From contig CAMFDJ010000002.1 of the NCBI GenBank assembly GCA_945949085.1, positions 124,001-188,000 on the forward strand: DNA of 64,000 nucleotides, written 5' to 3'. Under the pieces are notes generated by a model that did no database searches, was not told the DNA's origin, and saw nothing but the letters and a program-made list of their open reading frames with translations. The stretch is from an uncultured Lachnospiraceae bacterium. Lineage in GTDB: Bacteria > Bacillota > Clostridia > Lachnospirales > Lachnospiraceae. Shown one piece after another: positions 43,781 to 53,675 of this stretch (within the stretch, counting starts at the first letter, position 1; every line of letters starts with the position of its first letter). Both the position numbers and the translations under genes were made by a program.

Positions 43781-46111
43781 ATGTCAAAGATTTTCAAAAA
43801 CTTGGCGCAGGTAAAGGGCAGTGTCATTGCCATTTTTTTACTGCTGATCGTGCAGGCATATTGTGACCTTGCCCTGCCGTCCTATACGTCGGATATCGTG
43901 GACATCGGTATTCAGCAGAGCGGTATCGATCATATTGCGCCGGAAAAGGTAAGCGGGGAAACCTTTGAGAGACTCTGTCTGCTCTTAGAGCAGGGAGAGG
44001 AGGAGGTATTTCGCAGCGCTTACACCTTAGGTCCTGACGGATGCTACGAAAGAAATAAAATGGCAAAGGAGAAGCTGCAACAGCTGGATGATATGCTGGG
44101 AATCCCTATTGTACTGCTTGATGGCATGCAGGATCTTTCCGTCGGGCAGATGATGGAGCAAAGCGGATATCAGCCGGAGGGTGGCAAGGTCATGCCGGGG
44201 CTTTTGCAACCGTCCGATAAGATGCCGGATGGTAAAATGGCAGACGAGTCTTCACAGGGAATTGACACGGAAGACAATGCAGATGCACAAAACTCTGACA
44301 TAACAGGAGAGTTGTACGAGAAATCTATCTGGGAACTGGCTGACGCCGGTATGCTTGGCAAAGAACAGATTCTGCAGATGAAGGAGGAAGCTTCTGCGCA
44401 GATGCTTGATGCCATGGGGGATATGTCTGCGTCCATCATATCCCAGAAGGCAGTCTTGTTTTTAAAAGGAGAATATGAAAAAACAGGTGTTGATCTGGGA
44501 CAATTGCAGATGGAATATCTTTTGAAGACCGGTGGCGTGATGCTTTTGTATGCTATTGTCGGTACGATTGCCGCACTGTTTGTCGGCTTTCTGGCCGCAA
44601 GAAGTGGTGCGCATATCGGAAGAGCGCTGCGCGATCAGGTATTTCGGAAGGTGGTCTCTTTCTCAAATAATGAGATGAATCATTTTTCCACGGCATCTCT
44701 GATCACAAGGAGCACCAATGATATCCAGCAGGTACAGATGGTGACCACCATGCTCCTTCGGATGGTACTGTATGCACCCATTGTCGGGATCGGAGGTATA
44801 TTGAAGGTTTCCCGTACCAAAACAGGACTTGGCTGGATCATCGTTGTAGCAGTGCTTCTCATATGCCTCTTTGTATTTTCGCTTATGATAGTCGCCATGC
44901 CGAAATTTAAGATCATGCAAACTCTTGTAGACCGTCTGAATCTGGTTGCGAGAGAAATCCTGACAGGACTTCCTGTCATCCGTGCATTCAGCAGAGAAAA
45001 GCATGAGGAGGAGCGCTTTGCACAGGCAAATAAGAATCTGATGCGCACACAGCTCTTTACCAACCGCGTGATGACATTTATGATGCCTGTCATGACACTG
45101 ATCATGAATGGAATTTCTGTTGTAATCATATGGTTTGGTGCCAAGGGAGTCGATCTGGGCAATCTGCAGGTGGGTGATATGATGGCATTTATCACCTATA
45201 CCATGATGATCGTAATGTCATTTTTGATGATCACAATGATGTCCATTATGTTGCCGAGAGCTGGTGTTGCGGCAGCGCGTATTGATGAACTGATAAGAAG
45301 TGAAAGCAGCATTACAGATAAGCAGCAGACTGTGCCGATGCCAAAGGAGCAGACAAAGGGAATCCTCGCTTTTGAGGATGTATCTTTCCGGTATGAAAAT
45401 GCGGATGATGACGCACTTTCCCATATCAGCTTTACGGCACGTCCCGGGCAGACGACCGCAATCATCGGCAGTACCGGAAGCGGAAAATCGACGATGATTC
45501 ATCTGATGGACCGGTTCTATGATGTGACGCAAGGAAAAATCACCATTGACGGTGTGGATATCCGGGATATTTCCCAACATGATCTGCATGCACTGATTGG
45601 TCTTGTGCCGCAGAAGGGCATTCTGTTCTCTGGTACGATCGGCTCAAATATCTGCTTTGACGGGGAACATGTGACCGAGCAGCAGATGAGGGAAGCTGCC
45701 GAAATTGCTCAGGCAACGGAATTTATTGAGATGAAAAAGGAGCAGTATGGCAGTCCTATCGCACAGGGCGGAAGCAATGTATCCGGCGGGCAGAAGCAGC
45801 GCCTTGCCATTGCCAGAGCGATTGCCAAGAATCCTAAGATTTATTTGTTCGATGACAGCTTTTCCGCGCTGGACTATAAAACAGATACGCTTCTTCGGCA
45901 GGCACTTCGGGGAAAGACGAAAGATGCGACGGTCATTATTGTGGCGCAGCGTATCAGTACGATCATGCATGCGGAGCAGATCATTGTGCTGGATGAAGGC
46001 AAAATAGCCGGAATAGGGACGCATGAGCAGCTGCTTGCAACCTGTGAGACCTATCGTGAGATTGCAGGTTCCCAGCTTTCGGAAGCAGAATTGAAAGGAG
46101 GAAGAGCATGA
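43781..46111 (+). CDS. ABC exporter half-transporter, degenerate ATP site, large insert
   Basis: A 776-residue membrane-ATPase fusion. Between the first membrane helix (about 10-32) and the second (about 247-270) lies an insert of about 200 hydrophilic residues, expected to face outside. The ATPase has Walker A GSTGSGKST near 563, signature SGGQ and Walker B IYLFDDSFSALD, where the catalytic Glu is replaced by Asp. That marks the non-catalytic side of a heterodimer. The gene is coupled by ATGA overlap to its partner. Known relatives export drugs, lipids or peptides. Confidence 0.9.
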   Translation: MSKIFKNLAQVKGSVIAIFLLLIVQAYCDLALPSYTSDIVDIGIQQSGIDHIAPEKVSGETFERLCLLLEQGEEEVFRSAYTLGPDGCYERNKMAKEKLQQLDDMLGIPIVLLDGMQDLSVGQMMEQSGYQPEGGKVMPGLLQPSDKMPDGKMADESSQGIDTEDNADAQNSDITGELYEKSIWELADAGMLGKEQILQMKEEASAQMLDAMGDMSASIISQKAVLFLKGEYEKTGVDLGQLQMEYLLKTGGVMLLYAIVGTIAALFVGFLAARSGAHIGRALRDQVFRKVVSFSNNEMNHFSTASLITRSTNDIQQVQMVTTMLLRMVLYAPIVGIGGILKVSRTKTGLGWIIVVAVLLICLFVFSLMIVAMPKFKIMQTLVDRLNLVAREILTGLPVIRAFSREKHEEERFAQANKNLMRTQLFTNRVMTFMMPVMTLIMNGISVVIIWFGAKGVDLGNLQVGDMMAFITYTMMIVMSFLMITMMSIMLPRAGVAAARIDELIRSESSITDKQQTVPMPKEQTKGILAFEDVSFRYENADDDALSHISFTARPGQTTAIIGSTGSGKSTMIHLMDRFYDVTQGKITIDGVDIRDISQHDLHALIGLVPQKGILFSGTIGSNICFDGEHVTEQQMREAAEIAQATEFIEMKKEQYGSPIAQGGSNVSGGQKQRLAIARAIAKNPKIYLFDDSFSALDYKTDTLLRQALRGKTKDATVIIVAQRISTIMHAEQIIVLDEGKIAGIGTHEQLLATCETYREIAGSQLSEAELKGGRA

Positions 46112-47961
46112 GCGAAGAAACGATTGTGAAAGCGCCTCCGAGAAGAAAAGGACCGGGGGGCGGCCACGGAGGTCCTCCGGGCGCACCTGTGGAAAAGGCT
46201 AAAAATTTTAAAGGCACCATGAAAAAAGTTATCGTTTATATTGGCAGTTACCGACTTGCGATTGTGGCTGTCATGCTGTTTGCCATCGCCGGAACGGTAT
46301 TCCAGATCGTGGGACCTAAGGTCATGGGAAAGGCAACAACTGAGTTGTTTGCCGGTCTGACAGCAAAGGTGGCAGGTACCGGAAGTATCGATTTTGTCAA
46401 AATAGGACAGATTTTGCTTTGGACGCTGGGACTTTATCTGTTCAGTGCGGCAATGAGCTTCATCCAGGGGTGGATCATGACAGGTGTATCCCAGAAACTG
46501 TCCTACCGCTTCCGTGAAGAAATCTCCCAGAAGATTGACCGTATGCCTATGAAATACTTTGAGTCGCGTACAGTCGGAGAGGTGCTCTCCCGCATTACCA
46601 ATGATGTGGATACCCTGGGACAGAGCCTGAATCAGAGTGTCACAACGCTGATCACATCCATTACGACTATGATCGGTGTCCTTATCATGATGCTTTCCAT
46701 CAGTCCGCTGATGACGCTGATCGCACTCGTGATGTTACCGGTTTCAGGGATGATGATCGGACTTGTGGTAGGACATTCCCAGAAATATTTCGTAGATCAG
46801 CAGAAGTATCTTGGGGAAATCAACGGTCAGGTTGAAGAAGTTTACAGCGGACATAATATTGTGAAGGCATTCAATAAAGAGACGGATGTGATGCAGGAGT
46901 TTGATGCGACAAATGAAAAGCTGTATCAGTCTGCATGGAAATCCCAGTTTATTTCCGGTATGATGCATCCGATCATGGTATTTGTAGGGAATCTGGGATA
47001 TGTTGCCGTAGCGGTAGTGGGCAGTATTCTGACCATTCGCGGAAGAATTGCGGTAGGTGATATTCAGTCCTTTATCCAATATGTCAAAAACTTTACCCAG
47101 CCAATCACACAGATTGCGCAGGTTTCCAATATGCTGCAGTCCATGGCGGCAGCGGCAGAGCGGGTGTTTGAGTTCCTGGAGGAAGAAGAAGAGGAGGCCG
47201 GGCCGGAGCATCCGGTCGAAAAATCACAGGTGAAAGGACGGGTTTCTTTTGAACATGTCAGGTTCGGCTATACAGAGAATAAGACAATCATCCATGATTT
47301 CAGCTGTGAGGTAGAGCCGGGACAGACGGTGGCGATTGTCGGACCGACAGGAGCCGGGAAGACGACGATGGTGAAGCTGTTGATGCGGTTCTATGACGTA
47401 GACAGCGGTGCTATCAAGGTAGACGGCAGCAATGTCAAGGACTGGAACAGAAGTCAGCTGAGAGAGCATTTTGGCATGGTTCTGCAGGATACATGGCTGT
47501 TTAAGGGCACGATCATGGAGAACATTCGATACGGAAGACTGGATGCAACAGATGAGGAGGTCATTGCAGCTGCAAAAGCAGCTCACGCCGATCATTTTAT
47601 CCGTACACTTCCGGGCGGCTATGAGATGGAACTCAATGAAGATGCCACCAACGTATCACTTGGGCAGAGACAGCTTCTGACGATTGCAAGAGCCATTCTG
47701 GCGGATAACAGCATTCTCATTTTGGATGAGGCGACAAGCTCAGTCGATACCAGGACAGAAGTGCGTATCCAGAAGGCGATGAATAACCTGATGAAAGGAA
47801 GAACCAGCTTTGTGATCGCACACAGACTTTCCACGATCCGTGAGGCAGATCTCATCCTCGTGATGAAAGACGGAGATATCATCGAGCAGGGCAAACATGA
47901 AGAGCTTCTTGCCAAAGGCGGCTTCTATGCAAGCCTTTATAATTCACAGTTCAGCGAATAA
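46108..47961 (+). CDS. ABC exporter half-transporter, catalytic partner
   Basis: A 617-residue exporter half with a Gly/Pro-rich N-terminus (RRKGPGGGHGGPPGAPV), six membrane helices and an ATPase. Walker A is GPTGAGKTT at 412-420 and Walker B LILDEATSSVD has the catalytic Glu. The signature is altered to SLGQ instead of SGGQ. Paired with the upstream half (Asp at its Walker B, normal SGGQ), this gives one hydrolytic and one degenerate site, as in TM287/288- or BmrCD-like heterodimers. Confidence 0.93.
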   Translation: MSEETIVKAPPRRKGPGGGHGGPPGAPVEKAKNFKGTMKKVIVYIGSYRLAIVAVMLFAIAGTVFQIVGPKVMGKATTELFAGLTAKVAGTGSIDFVKIGQILLWTLGLYLFSAAMSFIQGWIMTGVSQKLSYRFREEISQKIDRMPMKYFESRTVGEVLSRITNDVDTLGQSLNQSVTTLITSITTMIGVLIMMLSISPLMTLIALVMLPVSGMMIGLVVGHSQKYFVDQQKYLGEINGQVEEVYSGHNIVKAFNKETDVMQEFDATNEKLYQSAWKSQFISGMMHPIMVFVGNLGYVAVAVVGSILTIRGRIAVGDIQSFIQYVKNFTQPITQIAQVSNMLQSMAAAAERVFEFLEEEEEEAGPEHPVEKSQVKGRVSFEHVRFGYTENKTIIHDFSCEVEPGQTVAIVGPTGAGKTTMVKLLMRFYDVDSGAIKVDGSNVKDWNRSQLREHFGMVLQDTWLFKGTIMENIRYGRLDATDEEVIAAAKAAHADHFIRTLPGGYEMELNEDATNVSLGQRQLLTIARAILADNSILILDEATSSVDTRTEVRIQKAMNNLMKGRTSFVIAHRLSTIREADLILVMKDGDIIEQGKHEELLAKGGFYASLYNSQFSE

Positions 47962-47967
47962 AAACGT

Positions 47968-48310
47968 TACGATTCACAGTGCCGGAAAGTTACAATCGTC
48001 ACGGCGAGCTTGCTCGCACGTGGCGATTTGTGGCTTGACGGTGCCTGCGAAGCAGGAACTTCACACGTGTGAGCATAACGAAAGCTGCAAGGCAGCTCTG
48101 ACGACGAAGTCGGCAGGTTATGCGAATAAGTGTGAAGCGCTGTGAATCGGTGATGGGCATGACGGCGATCGCGAAGCAGGAACTTCACACGTGTGAGCAT
48201 AACGAAAGCTGCAAAGCAGCTCTGACGACGAAGCCGGCAGGTTATGCGAATAAGTGTGAAGCGCTGTGAATCGATGATTGGCATGACGGCGATCGCGAAT
48301 CGTAAAACAG
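47968..48310. repeat. Intergenic element with two 124-bp tandem repeats
   Basis: Two head-to-tail 124-bp units (48047-48170 and 48171-48294) differ at four positions. Each unit can fold: GCATAAC pairs with GTTATGC, AGCTGC with GCAGCT, and CACACGTGTG is self-complementary. The left flank has a GCGAGC-TT-GCTCGC palindrome. The outer ends carry TTACGATTC (left) and GAATCGTAA (right), a terminal inverted repeat. GATTCACAG at the left edge is complementary to CTGTGAATC in each unit. The reverse-strand frames through it simply repeat and show no start signals, so I take it as non-coding. Confidence 0.8.
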
Positions 48311-48412
48311 ATTGTAAATTGCATATGATTTTAAGTTGACGTTACTCATTTGCAGAAGTAAAATAAAAGATAACGTATTTTGATAGTTTCACGTGAGAAA
48401 GGAAACGAAAAT

Positions 48413-49609
48413 ATGCTGACAGGAAAGACAGTCGTTTTGGGCGTGACCGGCTCTATTGCGGCTTATAAAATGGCAAATGTGGCGAGCATGCTCGTTAAGC
48501 TCCATGCAGACGTGCAGGTGATCATGACAGAGAATGCCACGAATTTTATCAATCCGATCACTTTTGAGACATTGACCGGTAATAAATGTCTGGTCGATAC
48601 CTTTGACCGGAATTTTCAATATAGTGTAGAGCATGTGTCACTTGCAAAGAAGGCAGATGTTTTTTTATTGGCACCGGCAAGTGCCGATGTCATCGGAAAG
48701 GTGGCCGGCGGAATTGCTGATGACATGCTGACGACGACCTTTATGGCCTGCAAATGTCCAAAACTGATTGCACCGGCTATGAATACGAATATGTATGAAA
48801 ATCCGATTCTGCAGGACAATTTAAAGAAATGCGAGCATTACGGCATGCAGATCATTGCGCCTGCGAGCGGAAGACTGGCATGTGGTGATGTCGGAAGCGG
48901 AAAGCTTCCTCCCGAAGATGAGCTTGTAGAAGCAATCTTAAAAGAAATCCGCTTCGAAAAAGATATGAAAGGGCTCAAAGTGCTGATCAGTGCCGGGGCA
49001 ACCTGCGAAGCCATTGATCCCGTACGTTTTATTACAAATCACTCTACCGGAAAGATGGGATTTGCACTTGCCCGCGTCGCCATGCATAGAGGAGCGGATG
49101 TGACGATCGTAAAAGCGTCCACAAGCGCCCCTATGCCCCGTTATGTGAATATCGTGCCTGTGACAAGCGCGCAGGATATGTTTGAGGCGTTTGTAAGACT
49201 GGCGCCGGAGGCAGACATCATCATCAAAGCGGCTGCGGTTGCTGATTACACACCGGAAACGGTTGCAACGGAAAAGGTCAAGAAAAAAGACGGCGATTTC
49301 AGTCTTGCACTTAAGAGAACCACAGATATCATTGCTTATCTCGGGCAGCACAAAAGACCGGATCAGTTTTTATGCGGTTTTTCCATGGAAACAGAAAATA
49401 TGCTGGAAAATTCCAAGCAGAAGCTGCAGAAGAAAAATCTGGATATGATTGTTGCCAATAACTTAAAGGTAGCAGGGGCAGGCTTTGGAACCGATACCAA
49501 TGTGGTGACGCTGATCACAGAGCAGGAGGTTAAGGAATTGCCTATCATGAGCAAGGAAGATGTGGCATGTGAGATCTTAACGGCAATTTTACAAAAAAGA
49601 AACAAATGA
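48413..49609 (+). CDS. coaBC: Phosphopantothenoylcysteine decarboxylase/synthase CoaBC
   Basis: A 398-residue bifunctional enzyme of coenzyme A synthesis. The N-terminal flavoprotein CoaC half has GVTGSIAAYK, His74, PAMNTNMYENP and the Cys157 loop ASGRLACGDVGSGKLP. The C-terminal CoaB half has ISAGATCEAIDPVRFITNHS and the AAAVADYTP segment. AAAGGA supports the start at 48413. The stop overlaps the ktrB start (ATGA), an unusual metabolic-transport coupling. Confidence 0.95.
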   Translation: MLTGKTVVLGVTGSIAAYKMANVASMLVKLHADVQVIMTENATNFINPITFETLTGNKCLVDTFDRNFQYSVEHVSLAKKADVFLLAPASADVIGKVAGGIADDMLTTTFMACKCPKLIAPAMNTNMYENPILQDNLKKCEHYGMQIIAPASGRLACGDVGSGKLPPEDELVEAILKEIRFEKDMKGLKVLISAGATCEAIDPVRFITNHSTGKMGFALARVAMHRGADVTIVKASTSAPMPRYVNIVPVTSAQDMFEAFVRLAPEADIIIKAAAVADYTPETVATEKVKKKDGDFSLALKRTTDIIAYLGQHKRPDQFLCGFSMETENMLENSKQKLQKKNLDMIVANNLKVAGAGFGTDTNVVTLITEQEVKELPIMSKEDVACEILTAILQKRNK

Positions 49610-50976
49610 AACAGTATAATCAAAATAAGCAGAAAGCGACAAAAGTAAAACAGCACCTTTCTACCACGCAGATGATTGCGCTTGGCTTTTTGGCGGTGAT
49701 TCTGCTGGGAACCGGACTGCTCATGCTTCCGATTGCATCCAGAGCACCGGGAGGACAGGATTTCCTAAGCTGCCTGTTTACTGCAACGAGTGCGACCTGT
49801 GTGACGGGACTTGTTGTGGCGGATACTTATCTGAACTGGACCCTTTTCGGGCAGATTGTCATACTGATTTTAATTCAGGTAGGCGGTCTTGGCTTCATGA
49901 CATTTGGTGTGTTTTTCTCCATGCTGATCGGACGCAATATCGGTCTGAAAGAGCGCAATCTGATGCAGGAGAGTGTAAACAGCATGCAGATTGGCGGCGT
50001 CGTCAAGCTGGTGCGCAAAATCATCATCGGTACGGCGCTGTTTGAGGGTCTCGGATCAGTGATTCTTGCCCTGCGTTTTAGCAAGGATATGCCGGTTTTA
50101 AAAGCCATTTACTATGGTATCTTTCATTCCGTCAGTGCCTTCTGTAATGGCGGATTTGACCTGATGGGCAGCCGGGAAGCATATTCTTCTCTGGTATATT
50201 ATGTAGGAGACATCACAGTGAATGTGACAGTGATGCTGCTGATCACGATCGGCGGAATCGGCTTCCTGGTATGGGATGATTTGCAAAAGCATGGTTTGCA
50301 TTTCAGGAATTATATGCTGCATACCAAGCTCGTGCTGACAGTTTCTGCCTTTCTCACCTTTGGTGGTGCACTTTTCTTTTATCTGACAGAGAGAAACGGT
50401 GTACTTGCAGGGATGGGCGTAAAGGATACCATTCTGGCATCGCTCTTTAGCAGCGTGACAGCGCGTACGGCAGGTTTTAATACAGTAGATACGGGAGCTC
50501 TCACACCGGCTTCCAAGCTGCTGACTATGGTGCTTATGTTTATCGGAGGAAGTCCGGGATCGACAGCGGGCGGTATCAAGACAACGACCATGATCGTGAT
50601 GCTGCTTGTCGTGTGGGCGAACCTGATGGATGCAAAGGGGACCAATGTGTTTGGCAGAAGATTAAGCGAGGATGCCATTCGCAAGGCCAGTATTGTATTT
50701 ACCATCAATCTGAGCATGGCAGTTGTCAGCGGCATTATCCTGATGACGTTGCAGCCTTTTGCAATGGAGGATGCTCTGTTTGAGGTATTCTCGGCAATCG
50801 GTACTGTGGGAATGACCACAGGTATCACCAGAGATTTATGTACGGTTTCCAAATGCATCATTATTTTACTGATGTACTGTGGAAGAATCGGATCGCTTAC
50901 CTTTGCACTTTCCTTTGTTGAGCGCAGGAGACCGGATCGCCTGATGCGTCCGGAAGAAAAGATTTTGATAGGATAA
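49606..50976 (+). CDS. ktrB: KtrB/TrkH-type potassium uptake channel subunit
   Basis: A 456-residue membrane protein with four pore loops. Visible filter segments are TSATCVTGLVV, HSVSAFCNGGFD, VTARTAGFNTVD and SAIGTVGMTTG, each with the key Gly. SPGSTAGGIKTTT forms the gating segment. Length fits KtrB. It pairs with the RCK-domain gene 17 bp downstream, so together they form a Na+-linked K+ uptake system. Confidence 0.93.
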   Translation: MKQYNQNKQKATKVKQHLSTTQMIALGFLAVILLGTGLLMLPIASRAPGGQDFLSCLFTATSATCVTGLVVADTYLNWTLFGQIVILILIQVGGLGFMTFGVFFSMLIGRNIGLKERNLMQESVNSMQIGGVVKLVRKIIIGTALFEGLGSVILALRFSKDMPVLKAIYYGIFHSVSAFCNGGFDLMGSREAYSSLVYYVGDITVNVTVMLLITIGGIGFLVWDDLQKHGLHFRNYMLHTKLVLTVSAFLTFGGALFFYLTERNGVLAGMGVKDTILASLFSSVTARTAGFNTVDTGALTPASKLLTMVLMFIGGSPGSTAGGIKTTTMIVMLLVVWANLMDAKGTNVFGRRLSEDAIRKASIVFTINLSMAVVSGIILMTLQPFAMEDALFEVFSAIGTVGMTTGITRDLCTVSKCIIILLMYCGRIGSLTFALSFVERRRPDRLMRPEEKILIG

Positions 50977-50993
50977 AAGGAGATAATAGAGAA

Positions 50994-51644
50994 ATGAAAT
51001 CAGTATTGATCATCGGAATGGGCAAATTTGGTCATCATTTATGTGACAGCATGGTTCAGCTCGGCAACGAACTTATGATCGTAGATGAGCGGGAAGAGGT
51101 TATGGAGGATCTGATCTCCAAGGTGACAAGCGTTCGAATCGGAGACTGTACCAATGAGGAAGTGCTCAGAAGCCTTGGCGTCAGCAATTTTGATATCTGC
51201 TGTGTCTGTATCGGCAGTAATTTCCAAAGTTCGCTGGAGATCACGAGTCTTCTGAAGGAGCTTGGTGCTAGATATGTCATCAGCAAGGCAAACCGTGATG
51301 TGCATGCCAAATTCCTGCTTCGCAACGGTGCCGATGAAGTCATCTATCCAAACAGAGATATTGCAAAGAGATTGGCTGTCCGTCTTTCTGCCAATCACGT
51401 ATTTGACTATATCCAGCTGACGGAGGAATATGCCATTTATGAGATTCCGGTCATGAAAGCCTGGGTGGGGGGCAGCATCAGGGAGATTGATTTCCGTGCC
51501 AAATATAAGGTCAACATCATCGGAATAAAGACAGACGATAAAACAGAATTCATTGCAGAGCCTGACTATCGGTTTGACGGCAGAGAACATTTGATGATCA
51601 TGGGACGGAAAGAAGATGTCAATAAGATATTAAAGCACTTATGA
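50994..51644 (+). CDS. ktrA: KtrA/TrkA-type RCK regulatory subunit
   Basis: A 216-residue protein: an RCK-N Rossmann domain with GMGKFG at 8-13 and the acidic residue of IVDER that binds nucleotide, then an RCK-C domain from about 140. Such rings gate KtrB in response to ATP/ADP or cyclic di-AMP. AAAGGAG precedes the start. Confidence 0.93.
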   Translation: MKSVLIIGMGKFGHHLCDSMVQLGNELMIVDEREEVMEDLISKVTSVRIGDCTNEEVLRSLGVSNFDICCVCIGSNFQSSLEITSLLKELGARYVISKANRDVHAKFLLRNGADEVIYPNRDIAKRLAVRLSANHVFDYIQLTEEYAIYEIPVMKAWVGGSIREIDFRAKYKVNIIGIKTDDKTEFIAEPDYRFDGREHLMIMGRKEDVNKILKHL

Positions 51645-51665
51645 TGAAAAAACGGGATAAACAAT

Positions 51666-52961
51666 ATGAAAAAGATCATCTTATTTGAGGGCGATATAGA
51701 GACGCAGGGCTATTTCTCCAGACAGATGAAGCAGGCGCTTGAAAAAATGGGGCATGACGTCTATCTCTATAACCTGAAAACACCATTCAAAAGTTCCTCA
51801 GAAATGCTGCATTTTATAGAAAAGGGTAATACGGTCGTATTATCCTTTAATTTTCATGGCTTTTCACAGGAAGCCGAGTTTATGGATGCTGGCGGCACCT
51901 ATCTGTGGGACGACCTTGACATCCCGGTCTGTAATATTCTGGCAGATCATCCCTACTATTATTATAAGCTGCTGGCGCAGCGACCGAAGCACTATTACCA
52001 GCTTTCCATCGATCTGGGACACGAAGCGTTTATGAAGCGCTTTTTTCCGGAAATTGCGCTTGGACCTTTTCTGCCGCTTGGCGGTACCTGTCTTGGCGAT
52101 GCTGTCAGAGCGAGCGAGGACTGCCGCTGTTCGGAAATTAGCGATGAGACCTTCCGGCTCGGACCGGAAGATGAAAATTACAGGGCTGCCATGCAGAAAA
52201 GTGAAGAAAAGTTTGTGCTTGCTAACTGCAGAAAGCCGATCAGGGAACGCGAGATTGAAGTACTCTTTACGGGTAATTATGCGTCGCCTGCTCGTTTTGA
52301 ACCCTATATCACAAGACTTGGAGAAGAATATACCGCGTTTTATTATGAAATGATAGAAGATCTTCTCATGCACCCGGAGCAGACAGTAGAGGCGGTTGTA
52401 GAACGGTACCTGCGCCGTGAGATACCGCAGGTGACGGAAGAAGAACTGAAGGAGACGATGCAGAACATCACATTCATCGATCTGTATGTGCGCTATCAGG
52501 CGCGGGGAGAAGTCGTAAAGGCTTTAGTAGATAACGGTGTCCGGGTTCATGTGTTCGGAGATAAGTGGAACGAATTGCACGTAACACATCCGGAAAACCT
52601 CATCAATGGGGATTCCCTGTTCTCGGAGGAATGTCTGGTAGCGACTGCAGACAGCAAAATCTGCTTAAATGTACTGCCGTGGTTTCGAGGCGGACCGCAT
52701 GACAGGATTTTTAATACCATGCTGGGCGGGAGTGTCTGCCTGACAGATTCCAACAGCTGGCTTGACGGGATTCTGAAGGATGGGGAGAATGCGGTCATAT
52801 ATAATCTGACGCAGCCTGACCGATTGCCTGAGCTGGTGAAGGGGCTGCTCACCGATGAAGAAAGGCTTCAGTGTATTGCCGACCGCGGATTTGAGATGGC
52901 ACAGGATCATACATGGGCAAAGCGGATGGAAGTATTTCACGCATGGGTGGAAGGAATCTAG
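51666..52961 (+). CDS. CgeB-like glycosyltransferase
   Basis: A 431-residue soluble protein. The C-terminal half (VHVFGDKWNELHV, CLNVLPWFRGGPHDRIFNTM, SVCLTDSNSWL, then NAVIYNL) is the nucleotide-sugar-binding pattern of CgeB/Glyco_trans_1_2 proteins. The N-terminal half (ILADHPYYYYKLLAQRP) resembles DUF3880-type domains found with them. CgeB is a spore-surface protein in Bacillus, but this family also glycosylates flagella or wall polymers. The target is not evident. It follows ktrA closely and may share its transcript. Confidence 0.78.
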   Translation: MKKIILFEGDIETQGYFSRQMKQALEKMGHDVYLYNLKTPFKSSSEMLHFIEKGNTVVLSFNFHGFSQEAEFMDAGGTYLWDDLDIPVCNILADHPYYYYKLLAQRPKHYYQLSIDLGHEAFMKRFFPEIALGPFLPLGGTCLGDAVRASEDCRCSEISDETFRLGPEDENYRAAMQKSEEKFVLANCRKPIREREIEVLFTGNYASPARFEPYITRLGEEYTAFYYEMIEDLLMHPEQTVEAVVERYLRREIPQVTEEELKETMQNITFIDLYVRYQARGEVVKALVDNGVRVHVFGDKWNELHVTHPENLINGDSLFSEECLVATADSKICLNVLPWFRGGPHDRIFNTMLGGSVCLTDSNSWLDGILKDGENAVIYNLTQPDRLPELVKGLLTDEERLQCIADRGFEMAQDHTWAKRMEVFHAWVEGI

Positions 52962-53008
52962 GCAGAATTGTGCCTTTTCAATATGCGGTGATCGGGACGA
53001 AGAATTAC

Positions 53009-53047
53009 GGGCTGTTGTGTGATTGCAACAGTCCATTCATTTTTTTA
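53009..53047 (+). terminator. Terminator after glycosyltransferase gene
   Basis: GGGCTGTTG pairs with CAACAGTCC (one G-T pair), followed by ATTCATTTTTTT. Confidence 0.82.
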
Positions 53048-53130
53048 ATGCGGAATGAAACTAAATGGAGAAGAAAAGCATCTAATCTAATATAGCGTAC
53101 AAAGACAGCGAACAAAGGAGATGAGGTATC

Positions 53131-53661
53131 TTGCACAGCATTTTTGATAAGAAACATAATACAAACAAGGCATTGATTGAGAGTATTATTTTGGAGCAAT
53201 ATAATCAGTATTATCGTCTGGCATACAGCTATGTACATAATGAGGCAGATGCCTGCGATATTGTGCAAACAGGAGCATATAAGGCAATACGGAATTGCTA
53301 TACACTCAATCAGCCGGAATTTGCACAGACGTGGGTATATCGCATTATGCTCAATGAATGTTTTGCTTTCATAAGAAAGCCAAAAGCACTTTCCTATGAC
53401 GCGATGCAGGATGAAGGCATGGAGAGCGCATATACAGAGGAACACGACAGGGATATTGACCTGCAAAGAGCAATCGATTCATTGCCGGAAAAGGATAAGG
53501 CAATCATTCTATTACGCTATTTTGAAGATAAGAAAATAGAAGAAATCGCAGATATTCTGAACGAAAATACAAATACGATTAAGAGCCGATTATATCGCAG
53601 TATGAGTAAGCTTCGCGTGGCATTGACCGATAACAAAAAGCAGTACAAAAAAATATTATAG
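53131..53661 (+). CDS. ECF-type RNA polymerase sigma factor
   Basis: A 176-residue sigma factor with region 2 (YYRLAYSYVHNEADACDIVQ, then TWVYRIMLNECF) and region 4 (LPEKDKAIILLRYFEDKKIE, then IKSRLYRSMSKLR). The start is a TTG at 53131, with AAAGGAG at 53114-53120; no in-frame ATG fits. It is followed 14 bp later by a membrane protein that looks like its anti-sigma factor, the common ECF arrangement for envelope stress. Confidence 0.88.
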   Translation: MHSIFDKKHNTNKALIESIILEQYNQYYRLAYSYVHNEADACDIVQTGAYKAIRNCYTLNQPEFAQTWVYRIMLNECFAFIRKPKALSYDAMQDEGMESAYTEEHDRDIDLQRAIDSLPEKDKAIILLRYFEDKKIEEIADILNENTNTIKSRLYRSMSKLRVALTDNKKQYKKIL

Positions 53662-53675
53662 GGGAGGGTGAAGAT

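Noticed and set aside
47968..48310. CRISPR array
   Set aside because: Units are 124 bp, directly adjacent with no unique spacers, and there are only two.
47967..48324. Reverse-strand open frames through the 124-bp repeats (peptides rich in HTC, SFRYA and similar)
   Set aside because: They repeat only because the DNA repeats, have no ribosome binding site, and the DNA shows folding arms. Treated as a non-coding element.
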